Positions 15,501-16,297 of a stretch of 16,297 nt of DNA are shown here, one piece after another (within the stretch, counting starts at the first letter, position 1; every line of letters starts with the position of its first letter). A program made the position numbers and the translations under genes. The DNA is taken from positions 1 through 16,297 of the forward strand of contig USHW01000047.1 in assembly GCA_900554545.1 (NCBI GenBank), in the 5' to 3' direction. The notes below the pieces were generated by a model. It saw only the letters and a list, made by a program, of their open reading frames with translations. It searched no databases and had not been told where the DNA came from. The stretch comes from an uncultured Prevotella sp. GTDB taxonomy: Bacteria > Bacteroidota > Bacteroidia > Bacteroidales > Bacteroidaceae.

Positions 15501-15851
15501 ACGAGCTATGAAGTTCCGTTGGCGATAGACCAGTCTGGTGCAAACCTCGGCACTCCGGCCATCCGCGCGATACTTGACAGCGGTGAACTTTCGGGAATCG
15601 GCAATGTTGACGTATCAGCAGGAGCTTCGTCCTTGGTATATGACGAGGCTACCAAGACCGTCACCGCCGTTTCGCCGTCAGGCTCAGAGACAAGCCTTGC
15701 CGTTTATGCCGCATCTGGCGCGATGATGGGCGGCGTAAGCTCTGACAGCGGCAGTTGCGTATTCGACGCGTCAAGTCTCGCTCCCGGCGTCTACGTAGCT
15801 AAGATGACAAGCGGTGACTATGCTGAGACAAGCAAGTTTGTTGTGAAATAA
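12534..15851 (+). CDS. Large secreted surface protein, gingipain/HagA adhesin-like, with T9SS-type C-terminal domain
   Basis: Predicted exported protein of 1105 residues with no catalytic domain that I can see. Domains in order: signal peptide (1–19, ending AYA/Q); a basic Ala/Lys/Arg-rich segment (about 30–95); a domain (about 100–220, with WGDGSGYQMLLDAD, the PENA stretch and IPAGKYDYVVFNP) that closely follows the DUF2436 region of gingipains and hemagglutinin A; a CARDB-like β-sandwich (about 224–326); a jelly-roll of cleaved-adhesin/choice-of-anchor-J type (about 334–480); a second CARDB-like domain (about 485–600); a second jelly-roll (about 605–745); a third CARDB-like domain (about 746–853); another β-rich domain (about 856–1014); and a C-terminal sorting domain (about 1024–1105, with LAPGVYVAKM and final KFVVK). 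Adhesion to host or matrix molecules is inferred from the family, not shown. Own promoter and terminator indicate a single-gene transcript. Confidence 0.85.
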   Translation: MKHLFIYILCAFMCCGAYAQSTMTSPPPAGVKMKALKAAEARITGRPGLLQKLQKQQMAAKSVRSDDGKLYAGLRRMGRPMRVAAVKAPAAAPVADDMARITVNVESDWGDGSGYQMLLDADCTILDLQYVDEIFAESEYMLPENAGMFENWLVAGQTASVDIPAGKYDYVVFNPTPSDNTYYIANGESSGDAYEFKGGCEYVFTITVGMSGDNVAITSNSPVSIGVSGITAPVSGEGLTAAETVTATIFNNGTEAVSSFTATLTVDGGTPVAETVSQEIAPGATLDYTFTATADLSAPGMHTVTVAVDHEDDALAGDNTFTAKVNHVAPIPAPYTCSFDEEADVDEWTTVDGNMDGDTWNIQFTEGYAQIIYNAYMALDDYLVTVNPIALKAGTNKVVIDYNAQSDGYYESFEVLYGKTSNVEDMTVLRTVDDFAMSENGYVLPVNFDIEEDGAYFFAIHATSEADQMGILINSVEISEGAYKGTPDLVIDKVQMPLSSCSLGDGEKVVVVVSNNGTADAKGFTLAYTVNGGQETSRECADVAVPAGGSVEVELAGFDFSGEGKYTVAVEITDVTPADGQNEETVTDNNSAEGTVTHYTPTDVPFTVVFSDPDQRDEWASDESWVYDGDYNFGMYCVGTTPLVSRGVNLEAGKRYRISYNYMAGMYYFFFVVYDSYDIVVGKDGAPLSDWETVASFTDVYTNDAFADNDVTFTVPADGVYSIGFKQDVPQGVFTLASVSVTEVTSYDVTLSSVTGLPSMLPKAQAEGMEIAVPVKNNGAESVSGTVSVTFNGTAVGSAAFTGLAPDATETVSVPVVAQGLEAGSVSVEVEAVIDGQEDSNPADNSVTAGLEITDKVYAYDYVTDDMYNEMYAIGVQDGSAATAGIPFLINAETTLEGVSVGWGVADGQQIGLCVYKWDPTAIYQDGVIEVGDEVYTTTADQGTSTEQVDYLFDEPVTLEPGYYFIGVTYAGYALAVDNVAPGQLYLLDTSYEVPLAIDQSGANLGTPAIRAILDSGELSGIGNVDVSAGASSLVYDEATKTVTAVSPSGSETSLAVYAASGAMMGGVSSDSGSCVFDASSLAPGVYVAKMTSGDYAETSKFVVK

Positions 15852-15860
15852 TCCTTTCAT

Positions 15861-15932
15861 GCAGGCAGTGGCCTGCGATAAGAAAAACATCTGTTCGGGG
15901 CCGGCAAAGGGAGTTTCCTTGCCGGCCCTTTT
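15861..15932 (+). terminator. Rho-independent terminator after the surface-protein gene
   Basis: GGGCCGGCAAAGG (15898–15910) pairs with CCTTGCCGGCCC (15917–15928), with one bulged A and a 6-base loop, followed by T4. A smaller hairpin, GCAGGC with GCCTGC (15861–15876), precedes it by about 20 bases. Confidence 0.85.
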
Positions 15933-15995
15933 CCGTTGCCGGCGGCATAGCCAGTCAGTAGCCGTGTGTACACGTGTGTCGGCCGGCTTTGTGAA

Positions 15996-16103
15996 ATGAA
16001 GGCAACATTATTATATAAAGCATTGGTTTGCGCGGCGGTGGTTGCTATTCCGCAGAGCGAGCTGGATGTAAACCCGAACATGCAGCAAAACCCTGAGTAC
16101 TAA
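15996..16103 (+). CDS. Possible 35-residue exported peptide, or remnant of a lipoprotein gene
   Basis: A short ATG-to-TAA frame encodes a peptide beginning MKATLLYKALVCAAVVAIPQ and ending in an acidic, Asn/Gln-rich tail (SELDVNPNMQQNPEY). The basic start, hydrophobic core and polar tail look like a signal peptide with a short mature part. The tail also recalls the first residues after the lipid-anchored Cys of SusD-like lipoproteins (LDVNPN), but there is no lipobox Cys in that place and the frame stops at once, so a decayed gene is possible. No promoter is evident, and the frame is short enough to be chance. Low confidence. Confidence 0.25.
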   Translation: MKATLLYKALVCAAVVAIPQSELDVNPNMQQNPEY

Positions 16104-16190
16104 TACTCTCTCTGATTAAGTAAATGAATGAGGTTATACTCAGCCTTGCCCATGCTCTGTGACAGAGACTAAAGTAAGGTGTGCGTTTCC

Positions 16191-16227
16191 AAGTCCCCTG
16201 CGGTCGGAAGTCCGTAGGGGACTTTTT
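16191..16227 (+). terminator. Rho-independent terminator near the window end
   Basis: AAGTCCCCTGCGG (16191–16203) pairs with CCGTAGGGGACTT over 13 positions including one G·U, with an 8-base loop and T5 at the end. Between 16104 and 16190 I see no gene, so what transcript it ends is unclear: read-through from upstream or a short RNA covering the 35-codon frame. After 16228 there is only AT-rich sequence up to the window end. Confidence 0.8.
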
Positions 16228-16297
16228 CACTAATAAAACAGATTCATCCGCAAATCTGTTGGATGGTTTTTATTCTATTTTCAGTAAATAATCGTTT

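Overview
The window looks like chromosomal DNA of a Prevotella-like member of the Bacteroidales. Evidence is the gene order tig–clpP–clpX–recQ, promoters of the Bacteroidetes type (TAnnTTTG about 20 bases downstream of a TTTG-like box), start codons without Shine-Dalgarno sequences, two secreted proteins with C-terminal domains like type IX secretion (T9SS) sorting signals, and many of the short intergenic repeats that litter Prevotella genomes. All convincing genes are on the + strand.

Layout. (1) 122–3049: an outer-membrane β-barrel protein of the carboxypeptidase-regulatory-domain/TonB-receptor type. Two stretches of its barrel are encoded by DNA that looks like intergenic repeat (1437–1605 and 1763–1870). 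(2) 3050–4553: 1.5 kb that is mostly repeats (REP-like palindromes, an AT-rich inverted repeat, GGCC-type hairpins), with one well-supported promoter driving a 57-residue two-helix membrane miniprotein at 3865–4038. (3) 4554–10320: the housekeeping block. Trigger factor has its own promoter. It is followed by clpP, clpX and recQ, which are tightly packed and probably cotranscribed. Together they form a protein-folding and protein-degradation module with a DNA-repair helicase attached. (4) 10568–12130: a secreted family PL1 pectate lyase with its own promoter and a structured leader. It is not part of a visible SusCD polysaccharide-utilisation locus. (5) 12534–15851: a 1105-residue surface protein that resembles the adhesin half of gingipain/HagA proteins without any peptidase domain. 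(6) 15852–16297: two strong terminators with a doubtful 35-codon ORF between them.

Observations that most deserve a second look are: ClpP has Asn where the catalytic-triad Asp is expected; ClpX has Val-Gly-Tyr where the ClpP-docking Ile-Gly-Phe loop is expected; repeat DNA appears to have been absorbed in frame into the β-barrel gene; a gingipain-type adhesin occurs without a protease; and the miniprotein is undescribed as far as I can tell. I see no CRISPR array, tRNA, rRNA, insertion sequence or obvious defence system. The genes are mostly ordinary, and none of these points amounts to a clear new system.
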